Origin: Acidisphaera sp. L21
GTDB lineage: Bacteria; Pseudomonadota; Alphaproteobacteria; Acetobacterales; Acetobacteraceae
DNA: 64,000 bases
Assembly: GCF_009765685.1 (NCBI RefSeq)
Contig: NZ_LMUY01000102.1
Span: 1 to 64,000 of the forward strand
Direction: 5' to 3'
The translations under genes and the position numbers were made by a program. Below, piece after piece: positions 19,339 through 26,840 of this stretch. Under the pieces are notes generated by a model. The model did no database searches. It had not been told where the DNA came from and saw nothing but the letters and a program-made list of their open reading frames with translations. Position 1 is the stretch's first letter, and each line of letters starts with the position of its first letter.

Positions 19339-20229
19339 CTAGGCGGCCATCGGGATCGACAACCGTTGCTCGACCACTTGCTGCTTCATCGACTTCTGCA
19401 GCTTCTCAAACGCACGCACCTCGATCTGGCGCACCCGCTCTCGCGAGATGGAGTATTGCTGCGACAGTTCCTCCAGGGTGGTCGGGTTATCCTTCAGCCG
19501 CCGCTCAATCAGGATGTGGCGCTCCCGCTCGTTCAACGTCTTCAGCGCATTTCCCAGCAGCGCCTTGCGGCCGGAGTATTCCTCGCGGTCGGCAAGCTCT
19601 GCTTCCTGGCCCTGCGACTCGTCCACCAGCCAATCCTGCCACTCGCCCTCGCTATCGGCGCGAACCGGCGCGTTCAGGCTATGATCCGGGGCGGACAAGC
19701 GCCGGTTCATGCTGACGACGTCCTGCTCCGGCACCTGCAGCACGCGGGAGATTTTGGCCACATGCTCGGGCTTCAGGTCACCATCTTCGATCGCCTGCAT
19801 CTGGCCCTTCAGCCGGCGCAAGTTGAAGAACAGCTTCTTCTGCGCCGCAGTCGTGCCCATCTTCACCAGCGACCAGCTATGTAGGATGTATTCCTGGATG
19901 GCGGCACGGATCCACCACATGGCGTAGGTCGCCAGGCGAAACCCACGATCCGGATCGAACCGCTTGACCGCCTGCATCATGCCGACATTGCCCTCGCTGA
20001 TCAGCTCGCCGACTGGCAAGCCATACCCGCGATAGCCCATGGCGATTTTTGCAACGAGACGCAGATGGGAGGTGACAAGCTTATGCGCCGCATCCATATC
20101 TTCCGAATCGCGCCAAGCCTTCGACAACGACAACTCTTCATCCGGCGCAAGCATTGGAAACTTGCGGATTTCCTGCAGGTAACGTGAGAGGTTGCCTTCA
20201 GGTGCAACATTAATCACAGCAGCAGCCAT
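19339..20229 (-). CDS. rpoH: RNA polymerase heat-shock sigma factor RpoH (sigma-32)
   Basis: RpoH directs RNA polymerase to heat-shock promoters. The 296-residue product has the group's RpoH box (AAQKKLFFNLRRLKG), region 2 with LPVGELISEGNVGMMQAVKRFDPDRGFRLATYAMWWIRAAIQEYIL, and region 4 with the helix-turn-helix SQQYSISRERVRQIEVRAFEKLQ. The ATG at 20229 has AAAGGAG 7 bases upstream. The 201-base upstream region carries a good sigma-70 promoter whose spacer is filled by a palindrome. FtsH, which degrades RpoH in some bacteria, is encoded at 4.9 kb. rluD lies upstream on the same strand, as in many alphaproteobacteria. Confidence 0.96.
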   Translation of the reverse strand: MAAAVINVAPEGNLSRYLQEIRKFPMLAPDEELSLSKAWRDSEDMDAAHKLVTSHLRLVAKIAMGYRGYGLPVGELISEGNVGMMQAVKRFDPDRGFRLATYAMWWIRAAIQEYILHSWSLVKMGTTAAQKKLFFNLRRLKGQMQAIEDGDLKPEHVAKISRVLQVPEQDVVSMNRRLSAPDHSLNAPVRADSEGEWQDWLVDESQGQEAELADREEYSGRKALLGNALKTLNERERHILIERRLKDNPTTLEELSQQYSISRERVRQIEVRAFEKLQKSMKQQVVEQRLSIPMAA

Positions 20230-20405
20230 GACGAACTCCTTTTGTCCACACCGCCGGACACCGACCCTATACGGCGAAGGCTGACCTTGGTTGCAGTGCA
20301 GAACAAGCGTTGATGCGGTTCTGGCTCCTCACGTCCTAGAGATCGCCCCTCATTAGGCAGCGGGCTCCGGGATGGCGCCAGATGCACGCGCATCTGATGA
20401 CGAAG

Positions 20406-20434
20406 GTGATACAGGACCGCGCTGGTCCTGTCAA
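20406..20434 (-). promoter_or_regulatory. rpoH promoter with palindromic operator in the spacer
   Basis: On the minus strand TTGACA (20434-20429) and TATCAC (20411-20406) are 17 bases apart, a good sigma-70 type promoter about 180 bases before rpoH. Almost exactly between them lies a perfect inverted repeat, ACAGGACC (20411-20418) and GGTCCTGT (20424-20431), with a 5-base centre. A protein bound there would block polymerase. The -35 overlaps the rluD stop codon. As RNA the palindrome could also act as a weak rluD terminator, but no T-run follows. Confidence 0.6.
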
Positions 20435-21435
20435 GGGGATTGCAACCGTCGCGGTTGCACCAGGGTGTCAAGCTGCTCGACAAGGCCTGCAAAATCCGCA
20501 GGCGGCGGGGTCTCGAACCGCAATTCCTCCCCCGTCCGGGGATGGGTAAACCCCAGCACGGCAGCATGTAGCGCCTGCCGAGGGAACGCGAGCAAAGGCG
20601 TGCGAATACCCGGCGGCAAATGCTTCGCCGCGCCCGGTATGCGGCGAAGATACACCGGATCGCCTAGGAGAGGGTTACCGGCGGACGCCATATGGACCCG
20701 GATCTGGTGGGTGCGCCCGGTCGCCAGCCGACACTCCACCAGCGCCACCGCCGCACCCCAGGCCCGCTGCACCCGATACCGCGTGAGCGCAGCTTTGCCA
20801 CCCCTGGGCACCACGGCCATGCGCTTGCGGTCCCGCGGATCCCGCCCGATCGCACCCTCGATCTCCCCTACGGTCGGGCTGGGCACGCCCCAGCACAACG
20901 CGAGGTAGGCACGTTCCAGGGTGCGGGTGGCAAACGCCTCGCCCAGCGCCGCCATGGCCGAGTCGGTCTTGGCGACGACCATGACGCCCGATGTGTCCTT
21001 GTCGAGGCGATGGACGATGCCCGGCCGCTTCTCCCCGCCAATGCCCGGCAGACTATCGCCACAATGTGCTAGCAGCGCGTTGACCAGCGTGCCCTCCTGG
21101 TTACCCGGCGCCGGGTGCACCACCAGCCCAGCCGGCTTGTCCAGCACCAGCAGGTCCCGATCCTCGAACAGGATCGTCAGCGGGATGTCCTGCGCGATCG
21201 GCCGGGCAGGGGTCGGCGGCGGCGGAACAAGGGCGTAGCGCCACCCGGCATGCACGGTAGCCGCCGGGTCGGTGGTGACGACATCCTGGACGGTCGCATG
21301 CCCATCTTCGATCAGGCTCTTGACGCGAGACCGTGAAAGCGTGCCGATCCCGTCCGTCAGAAACCGGTCGAGCCGAAGCCCTGCATCCGCCGACTCGGCG
21401 ACCAGGCTCCAGGCGCCGTCTGGCAGATCGCTCAT
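20431..21435 (-). CDS. rluD: Ribosomal large subunit pseudouridine synthase RluD
   Basis: RluD converts several uridines in helix 69 of 23S rRNA to pseudouridine. The 334-residue product begins with an S4-like RNA-binding domain (GLRLDRFLTDGIGTLSRSRVKSLIEDGHATV), then the catalytic domain with HRLDKDTSGVMVVAKT, where the Asp is the nucleophile, and GRTHQIRVHMAS. The ATG at 21435 gives the normal N-terminus; an in-frame start further upstream would run through the divergent gene. The start codons of rluD and the small membrane gene are 42 bases apart, so they share a promoter region. Confidence 0.93.
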   Translation of the reverse strand: MSDLPDGAWSLVAESADAGLRLDRFLTDGIGTLSRSRVKSLIEDGHATVQDVVTTDPAATVHAGWRYALVPPPPTPARPIAQDIPLTILFEDRDLLVLDKPAGLVVHPAPGNQEGTLVNALLAHCGDSLPGIGGEKRPGIVHRLDKDTSGVMVVAKTDSAMAALGEAFATRTLERAYLALCWGVPSPTVGEIEGAIGRDPRDRKRMAVVPRGGKAALTRYRVQRAWGAAVALVECRLATGRTHQIRVHMASAGNPLLGDPVYLRRIPGAAKHLPPGIRTPLLAFPRQALHAAVLGFTHPRTGEELRFETPPPADFAGLVEQLDTLVQPRRLQSP

Positions 21436-21477
21436 CCCGCCGACATAGCGCGCCGGGCCGAGCGAAGCGAGATAGGG

Positions 21478-21753
21478 ATGTGCATGCGAGCGATGTTGGC
21501 GGTGGTGATCGTGATGGGGGTTCTGATCGTAGCCGGGGTGGCAACGCTCGCGATCACGGTGGTACACCGCCTGTCGTCCGCCCCCATGCAAGCCGCGCTA
21601 GTGCTGGAGGAGCCCACGGGCACGCACATGCAAGCCATCACCACGGCGGGCGACAAGCTTGCATTACTGCTACAGGGGGGCGGCCCCGACCGAATTCTGC
21701 TGCTAGACACTCGCTCTGGCCAAGTTGTGGGCCGGGTCGGCCTGGCACGATGA
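21478..21753 (+). CDS. Small single-pass membrane protein beside rluD (DUF6476-like)
   Basis: This 91-residue protein has one strong N-terminal membrane helix (MLAVVIVMGVLIVAGVATLAI) followed by a short periplasmic or cytoplasmic part with a predicted beta-rich end (DRILLLDTRSGQVVGRVGL). Small proteins of this kind are often found divergent from rluD in alphaproteobacteria and have been named DUF6476; I suggest that family from layout and position only. The start may be either of two ATG codons at 21478 and 21484. The tRNA-Glu gene lies 77 bases downstream. Confidence 0.7.
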   Translation: MCMRAMLAVVIVMGVLIVAGVATLAITVVHRLSSAPMQAALVLEEPTGTHMQAITTAGDKLALLLQGGGPDRILLLDTRSGQVVGRVGLAR

Positions 21754-21830
21754 GGGGAGCGGAGTTGCTGATAACTGTTGAAACAGGGTTGCGAACCGCA
21801 CCCGTTCGTCCTAATGCAGCGCCCGGCTAC

Positions 21831-21906
21831 GTCCTGTTCGTCTAGAGGCCTAGGACACCGCCCTCTCACGGCGGTAACAGGGGTTCGAATCCCCTACGGG
21901 ACGCCA
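21831..21906 (+). tRNA. tRNA-Glu (CTC anticodon)
   Basis: A complete cloverleaf is present. The acceptor stem pairs GTCCTGT (21831-21837) with ACGGGAC (21897... read 3' side to 21902, one G-T pair), the anticodon stem CCGCC/GGCGG encloses the loop CTCTCAC with anticodon CTC at 21865-21867, and the T-loop is GTTCGAATC. The CCA end is encoded (21904-21906). It reads GAG codons. A lower-GC segment starts right after it. Confidence 0.95.
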
Positions 21907-22133
21907 ATAATCGGATAAGGTTGCCGTTCGAGTATTGGAGATCGACGCTTCTTCCTGGTTTCGGGAGTAGATCGGGGTAAGCGTCGGGCGGTAGATGCTG
22001 CGGTTGCTGTCCTGTCTGGCGCATCCCCGAGGGGTATATTGGGAACCCAAGGCGAAGTTCCCTGTGTCAGATTATGTTACACACGCTGCGTTGTCATATT
22101 CAAAATTCTCTCGATTTCAAGCATCTAATGTCG

Positions 22134-22149
22134 TGGCCCAAATCTTGCC
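22134..22149 (+). promoter_or_regulatory. Sigma-54-like promoter of the second PEP-CTERM gene
   Basis: TGGCCCAAATCTTGCC keeps the GG and GC dinucleotides exactly 10 bases apart and matches the TGGC and TTGC blocks of the RpoN consensus, with mismatches at three less critical places. It lies 45 bases before the ATG at 22194. A 6-bp inverted repeat with the same 10-base spacer as the one near 10656 (GGGAAC at 22041, GTTCCC at 22057) lies about 110 bases upstream, but its sequence differs. Confidence 0.55.
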
Positions 22150-22193
22150 ACTCTAACTCTGGGCTCCGTAAGGAGTGAAACTGGGGTTTAACA

Positions 22194-23048
22194 ATGAAAT
22201 CTTGTTTGGTCCGCGAAGCTCCGACGTCAGGCCTAACAGCCAAAGCTGGGAAAGCGGCGAGGTCACCGCAACGAAACCTAATTGGGGGCCAACTCGTCCT
22301 CATCGCGCTGGCGCTCGTCATAGGTAGCCCGGCGGCGCGCGCTTCAGTCATGGCCGACGCCTTCTCCTACACGTATATTCCGTATCGCCCATCGCAGGAT
22401 AACACCGTCACTGGTGCCAACTCCGCAACCAGCGTCGATCCTTACGGCTTCTCGTCAGCCTCCGTGAACCAAACCACTGGAACCATGCACTTGTCCTCAC
22501 AAGGGCAGTTTGGGGCGGCATCTATCGAGATCGATGAGATGGCCACGCCGGATTACACCGGGACCTTCACGTATACGTTCGAATTGATCGGTTCGATCCA
22601 AGTGTCGCCGGTGCCCGCCCCTTACTTGGATGCCAGCGGCTATAGCATGCAATTCGGGGTGGACGCCCAAAGTTGCAACAGCGTCTACACCCAGTACGCC
22701 ACACCAGCGGCTAGCACCGTCGATCGTTACTTAACCGGAGTGTGTTCTGCCACCAGTGGCGAGAGCTTGAACCTGAAGATCCTGGCGAGCGTCCACACCA
22801 GCGGCACGGTCAGTTCGGCCAACTTCGCCGACACGGGAATCTTCCATATCGACGTGCCCGCTGGCGACTCGCTCGGCTACTCGGACGCCACATTTCTGAG
22901 CGATCCGCAGCCATTCGAAACCGTCTCAGTCCCCGAACCGGCTGGAGTCATGTGCCTTGCGACGGGGTTCGTGATTCTGGCGTTGGCGCGACGCCGGCGG
23001 CGGTGGAGTTTCTTTTCGCATTCAGACGATAGCAGCCCGCAATACTAA
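22194..23048 (+). CDS. PEP-CTERM sorting domain-containing secreted protein
   Basis: This 284-residue exported protein ends with an intact PEP-CTERM signal: VPEPAGVMCLATGFVILALARRRRRW, then a 14-residue tail, which is longer than usual. The N-terminus has about 30 basic residues before the hydrophobic core of the signal peptide (LVLIALALVIGSPAARA), so the real start might be further in, although no better ribosome site is visible. The middle is Ser/Thr-rich and beta-like, with two Cys that could form a disulfide. Such proteins are processed by an exosortase, not found in this window, and usually belong to extracellular polysaccharide or biofilm systems. A sigma-54-like promoter precedes it, and the GC content is lower than in the core genes. 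Confidence 0.8.
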   Translation: MKSCLVREAPTSGLTAKAGKAARSPQRNLIGGQLVLIALALVIGSPAARASVMADAFSYTYIPYRPSQDNTVTGANSATSVDPYGFSSASVNQTTGTMHLSSQGQFGAASIEIDEMATPDYTGTFTYTFELIGSIQVSPVPAPYLDASGYSMQFGVDAQSCNSVYTQYATPAASTVDRYLTGVCSATSGESLNLKILASVHTSGTVSSANFADTGIFHIDVPAGDSLGYSDATFLSDPQPFETVSVPEPAGVMCLATGFVILALARRRRRWSFFSHSDDSSPQY

Positions 23049-23163
23049 CCGACCCCTCGCCGGACGACCCTCTTGCTGCCACGACGTGCCGGCCAGACCT
23101 CGAGCATGTTCCGCGCCATGAGAATCATCGGGCGAATAAAAATGCTCGCCAAAACAGAGAGCT

Positions 23164-23868
23164 CTAGGAAACCGCCGAAGACCGGCGGCTTCTGATCCGA
23201 TCAATCACCAGTAGCGCAAGCCAAGCCGGCCCCACAGCGATGGCCCACGCGGCAAACAAGACCGCGTTGTCGCCGAGCCAAGTATTCGTGTTGATATACT
23301 TGACGTCTTGCAACTTCACGACGAACTCCGCCGCACCGTTAGCGCTGTCTGCACCCTTGCGGCAAAAATTCGCATTGGCCATCAGCGCCCCGGAGAACGA
23401 CACGGTATCGCCAGCCTGCAGCTTCTGCGCCTCAGCCAATGCATCGGGATGCTGCTGTAAGGTGTCGTCCTGGGCGTTATTATAGGCCGCGAAGTTAGAG
23501 GCCACGGCATGAGCGCCGAATTGGAGTCTCAAATATACGCTTTTGCCGTTGAACGACGGCATCGCGGTGTCGACAACGCCATTCCATCGCGACCCGTCCG
23601 TTGTGATCGAACAGTAGTCGGATTTCAAATGCGGTTCGGTGTCCGAGATGAAGGCTCGTTGCTCCGCGGGCTGCGAGCGATGGTTCAGCGACCATAGCAC
23701 GTCACCAAATAAATCCGATTGACTGGCCCCGTAGACCGCCGCAGCGACGAAGACCGACCAGTAGATGGCCAGCAAGGTGCGAAACGTCACTCTCGTCGAA
23801 AGATCGACGGCCAGAATGATGGCGATGAAGATCGCGCCACCAGCAGCAACAATAAGCCGGCCGTTCAT
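23164..23868 (-). CDS. Unknown membrane protein with periplasmic domain
   Basis: I do not recognise this 234-residue protein. It has two N-terminal membrane helices (about residues 4-22 and 30-47), a soluble middle domain of about 145 residues, and a C-terminal helix (about 199-222) followed by RIRSRRSSAVS. The middle domain has Cys at two places (DYCSITTDG and NFCRKGADS) and may sit in the periplasm. The base composition is clearly less GC-rich than the core genes, as in the neighbouring PEP-CTERM gene. A short frame at 23972-23865 on the same strand (35 codons) ends in an ATGA overlap with its start and could be an upstream coupled peptide; no ribosome site is visible for it. Confidence 0.6.
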   Translation of the reverse strand: MNGRLIVAAGGAIFIAIILAVDLSTRVTFRTLLAIYWSVFVAAAVYGASQSDLFGDVLWSLNHRSQPAEQRAFISDTEPHLKSDYCSITTDGSRWNGVVDTAMPSFNGKSVYLRLQFGAHAVASNFAAYNNAQDDTLQQHPDALAEAQKLQAGDTVSFSGALMANANFCRKGADSANGAAEFVVKLQDVKYINTNTWLGDNAVLFAAWAIAVGPAWLALLVIDRIRSRRSSAVS

Positions 23869-24095
23869 GACGGCATGCTCGACAAAAAGATGCCGGAGTA
23901 GATCTGGCTTATGCCAACAGAATAGAGCGAAAATCCACGAAGATGCGGCGCCTGGTGGGTTTCAACTTGCATTACAGAAGTATCGTTCCAGGGTCTATTG
24001 ATTGTGACATAGTGTGCTGATAGTGGCGTCTTTGCCGCCGATTCATAGATCTGAAAGCCACCCCTGTCGATCCGAAGGGCGCCAATTGCTGGTGA

Positions 24096-25673
24096 TCACA
24101 GCATAGCCTGCCCGCCATGCGTATGGAGAACGAGCGGCGGCACATCGCGCAGCAACCCCGACAACTGGCGGATCTCGTCCGGGCTTGCCATCTCCAGCGC
24201 CAGATGCGCGCTGGCGTGGTCGCGGTCCGACAGGCACGGATCGCACTCCTCCCGCACCAGCACGCCCAAACCGCGCGTGTCGGCGGTGCCGATGTCTTCG
24301 ATCGGGAACCACTCGTCCAGCGTCACCAATTGAAGGTCGTGCGTGTCCAAATCGCGCAACTCCCACGGCACCAGGATCGACACATCGCGCCAGACGAGCG
24401 ACACCAGCGTTACCCGATAGGTCGCCCAAGCCGTCTGGATGAAGCAAATGCCCGCAACTTCGCCCATGGCGCGACGGGTGGACGACAGGGAAAGACTGAG
24501 CCAGTGCCCGCGCCGGGTAAGCCGCAGATCGGACCGCCAGCCGGCCCAGCGGGCGCGGCCCATGCCAGGGATGTCCTCCAGCGGGTGGAAGCCGTCTGCA
24601 TTGGGCTCGGAGTATTGGAAATTGTACACGGTGTCGATGTAGCGACGATACTTGGTGAACGACAATGTGCCCGGTGCAAACCGATAGGACGAGCTGCTGG
24701 CCGGCATGTGCGTCAAATACAAATTAAAGTCGTCGACGCCGTACAACTTCGCCAACCCAATCGCCGCGTCGATCTCCGCCAGGCTGTCGTTCCATCGGAA
24801 CAGCAGGTAGCGCCAAGTGATCCGCGGCCCGGTCGTATTCAGCGCGCGTTTTACCTCGCACAAATTCTGCAAGCCCAGCAAAGCCTGCCCTACTTGCCCA
24901 TTGACGTGATACTTGGCGTAGCTCGTCTGCGTCACCCCGCTCAGCGTGACGGTGATCTGGTCCAGGCAGGGCACCACGATTTCCGCACGCGCCCTCGGCG
25001 CCAGGGGGATGGCATTGGTGCTGGTGACGATCTGGGCATGGGGGCTGTTGGCCCGCAGGTAGGTCAGCATCGCCGGGGCATCGCGATGGACGAAGGGGTC
25101 GCCATAATTGAAGAAATAGATGGTTCGCAGGCTCTGGCCCATCTCGTCCACGGCGCGCATCAGGCTGTCCATCGTAAGGTCGTCGCGGTCGCGGGTGCGT
25201 AGGCCGGGGTCATTGTTGGGGATGCAGGCTGCGTTCGGGCAGCGCAGGTTGCAGCGGACGGTGGTTTCGATCACCACGGTCGCCGGCAAGGTGCCGCGCA
25301 CGGACCGCGGGGGCGCCTCCGTCTCGCCAGCCCGGCGATACAGGCTGCATTCCCGGCAGCGATGGCCCTTCCATAATTTCTGCCGCAACCGGCCAAATTC
25401 GGGGTTGGCGTAAATCTCCGCCACCGATTGAGTGGTGATGTTGCCAAAGCTGCGTAGCGCGTGCGGGTCATCCAACCCGCAGGAGACGTTGCCGTCCGAA
25501 TGGATGGTCAGGCTGTCATCCAGCCAAGGGCATACGTAGTGGTTCCCGTCCGGGGGCAACATGCCGCCACTGGGCCGCGTGTTCTTGCGGTTATGCACCG
25601 CCATCGGCGGCGTCCGCCCACCGGACAGCGCGGGCGCGTAAACCTCGGCTGCAGTCGTTGCAACGGTCACCAT
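24096..25673 (-). CDS. Radical SAM protein with N-terminal SPASM-like domain
   Basis: This 525-residue protein is a radical S-adenosylmethionine enzyme of unknown substrate. Residues of about 45-115 read like a SPASM auxiliary-cluster domain: CPW at 48, a DGNVSC block with Cys65, GNI...SVAEIYANPEF, and C-x2-C at 106 and 109. The radical SAM cysteines follow at 141, 145 and 150 in RCNLRCPNAAC, a C-x3-C-x4-C spacing in place of the usual C-x3-C-x2-C. A glycine-motif region NYGDPFVH comes next. The last 150 residues are not recognised. In known enzymes SPASM lies after the radical SAM core, so the order here is inverted. The gene is divergent from the molybdate transport genes with a 299-base gap between them. 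Confidence 0.75.
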   Translation of the reverse strand: MVTVATTAAEVYAPALSGGRTPPMAVHNRKNTRPSGGMLPPDGNHYVCPWLDDSLTIHSDGNVSCGLDDPHALRSFGNITTQSVAEIYANPEFGRLRQKLWKGHRCRECSLYRRAGETEAPPRSVRGTLPATVVIETTVRCNLRCPNAACIPNNDPGLRTRDRDDLTMDSLMRAVDEMGQSLRTIYFFNYGDPFVHRDAPAMLTYLRANSPHAQIVTSTNAIPLAPRARAEIVVPCLDQITVTLSGVTQTSYAKYHVNGQVGQALLGLQNLCEVKRALNTTGPRITWRYLLFRWNDSLAEIDAAIGLAKLYGVDDFNLYLTHMPASSSSYRFAPGTLSFTKYRRYIDTVYNFQYSEPNADGFHPLEDIPGMGRARWAGWRSDLRLTRRGHWLSLSLSSTRRAMGEVAGICFIQTAWATYRVTLVSLVWRDVSILVPWELRDLDTHDLQLVTLDEWFPIEDIGTADTRGLGVLVREECDPCLSDRDHASAHLALEMASPDEIRQLSGLLRDVPPLVLHTHGGQAML

Positions 25674-25764
25674 CTGGCACCTGCGTCGTTTCGGTGGCGA
25701 TTGAAGTTAACGCTAGGATTTGATTGAGGCCAGCGGCTCCCTTTCCGACACCGTAATTTAAGCA

Positions 25765-25804
25765 TTGTCCCACAAACTGCGCCCAACGAGATGCTGTGGG
25801 ACAA
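25765..25804. promoter_or_regulatory. Perfect 10-bp inverted repeat in the radical SAM / mod gap
   Basis: TTGTCCCACA (25765-25774) and TGTGGGACAA (25795-25804) are perfect complements with a 20-base centre, so the half-sites are 30 bases apart. It may be a binding site for a dimeric or tetrameric regulator of either divergent gene, or a hairpin in the leader of the small reading frame at 25831. It is not a ModE-type sequence. Confidence 0.5.
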
Positions 25805-25830
25805 GTCGGATGCATTGGCAGGAAGTAAGA

Positions 25831-25884
25831 ATGGCAGCCGCGTGGATCGTGGTGCTGATCGGGGCGTGGACCGTCCTTCTCTAG
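25831..25884 (+). CDS. Possible 17-residue membrane peptide
   Basis: The frame encodes MAAAWIVVLIGAWTVLL, a single hydrophobic helix. An AGGAAG ribosome binding site lies 5 bases before the ATG, which is better than that of most genes here. It stands between the 10-bp inverted repeat and the ModE-type operator, 88 bases before modA. It may be a leader peptide, a small membrane protein or chance; only the strong ribosome site and hydrophobic content support it. Confidence 0.3.
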   Translation: MAAAWIVVLIGAWTVLL

Positions 25885-25918
25885 CACGCCGCGGGGTCGG
25901 ATAGCGTCCAGGCGTCGC

Positions 25919-25948
25919 CTGCGCTATGGCTGGCGGACCATAACGCAG
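25919..25948. promoter_or_regulatory. ModE-type operator (Mo box) before modA
   Basis: The arms CTGCGCTATGG (25919-25929) and CCATAACGCAG (25938-25948) are complementary at 10 of 11 positions. The core is CGCTAT, 12 bases, ATAACG, which is the half-site pattern and spacing of the ModE operator of the E. coli modABC promoter as I recall it. It lies 24 bases before the modA start codon, so a bound repressor would cover the promoter. A modE-like gene ends the operon, so the circuit is probably autoregulated. Confidence 0.7.
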
Positions 25949-25972
25949 CCTCTCTACCGACAGGACGCCCCC

Positions 25973-26827
25973 ATGATCCGACGCGCCACCCCCCTCCTTG
26001 CCGCCGCCGCGATGCTGTTGACGCCGGGTCTGGCGTCCGCCGCCGATGTGAACGTGATGTATGCCGGCTCCCTGGTGAACCTGATGGAGCACGGTGTCGG
26101 CCCAGCCTTCGACAAGGCATCCGGCGAAACGTTCAAGGGGTTTGGCGGCGGATCGAACGGGCTGGCGAACCAGATCAAGGGCAAGCTGCGCCGGGCCGAC
26201 GTGTTCATCAGCGCCAACCCGAAGGTCAACGACATGCTGACGGGGGGCGCCAATGGCGATTGGGTCAACTGGTATGTCACCTTCGCCCAATCCCCCCTGG
26301 TGATCGGCTACAGCCCGACCAGCAAGTTCGCCGCCGAACTGAAGACGAAGCCCTGGTATGAGGTGTTGCGCGAACCCGGCATCAAGATCGGCCGCACCGA
26401 TGCCAAGCTGGACCCGAAGGGCGCGCTGACCGTCCAATTGATGGACAAGGCCGAGCAAGTCTACCACCAGCCCGGCCTTGCCAAGGCCGTTCTGGGCACG
26501 CCCGATAATCCGGACCAGGTCCGCCCGGAGGAAAACCTGGTCGGCCGCCTGCAATCCGGCCAGATCGACATCGGCTTCTTCTACTCCACCGAAACCTCGG
26601 ACCTGAAGATCCCCGCGATCCCGCTGCCGCCCGAAGTCGCGCTCAGCGCCGTCTACACCGTCACCATCCTGCGCGACGCCGCCGACCCGGCGGGTGCGGC
26701 GAAGTTCGTCGACTACCTGCTGAGCGCGCCGGGCAAGGCCGTGATGCAGGAACACGGTCTGGACGTGGTGGCCCCGACCGTGACGGGCGATGCGACGAAG
26801 ATCCCGGCCGCCATCCACCTGAAATAG
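25973..26827 (+). CDS. Molybdate/tungstate-binding protein (WtpA/ModA type)
   Basis: This is the periplasmic binding protein of an oxyanion ABC importer. The 284-residue product has a signal peptide ending in LASAADV, then the family start VNVMYAGSLVNLME, followed by GGGSNGLANQIKGKLRRADVFISA, IGYSP, and IGRTDAKLDPKG. These blocks resemble the WtpA-like branch, which binds tungstate and molybdate, more than the classic short ModA. The fused permease-ATPase follows after 13 bases, and ModE- and Mop-like genes lie nearby, so molybdate or tungstate is the likely ligand. A ModE-type operator precedes it. Choosing between the two oxyanions is not possible from sequence alone. Confidence 0.85.
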   Translation: MIRRATPLLAAAAMLLTPGLASAADVNVMYAGSLVNLMEHGVGPAFDKASGETFKGFGGGSNGLANQIKGKLRRADVFISANPKVNDMLTGGANGDWVNWYVTFAQSPLVIGYSPTSKFAAELKTKPWYEVLREPGIKIGRTDAKLDPKGALTVQLMDKAEQVYHQPGLAKAVLGTPDNPDQVRPEENLVGRLQSGQIDIGFFYSTETSDLKIPAIPLPPEVALSAVYTVTILRDAADPAGAAKFVDYLLSAPGKAVMQEHGLDVVAPTVTGDATKIPAAIHLK

Positions 26828-26840
26828 TCGCCACCCAGCG

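Noticed and set aside
20411-20431. Intrinsic terminator of rluD
   Set aside because: The dyad forms a hairpin but no T-run follows, and its exact place between -35 and -10 of rpoH makes an operator more likely.
21850-22050. Minus-strand frame ending in WRPVGDSNPCYRRERAVS
   Set aside because: It is the antisense of the tRNA-Glu gene, a well-known false protein seen at many tRNA-Glu loci.
21831-24060. Integrated element with att sites at tRNA-Glu
   Set aside because: No integrase and no second copy of the tRNA 3' end were seen, so only the composition change is reported.
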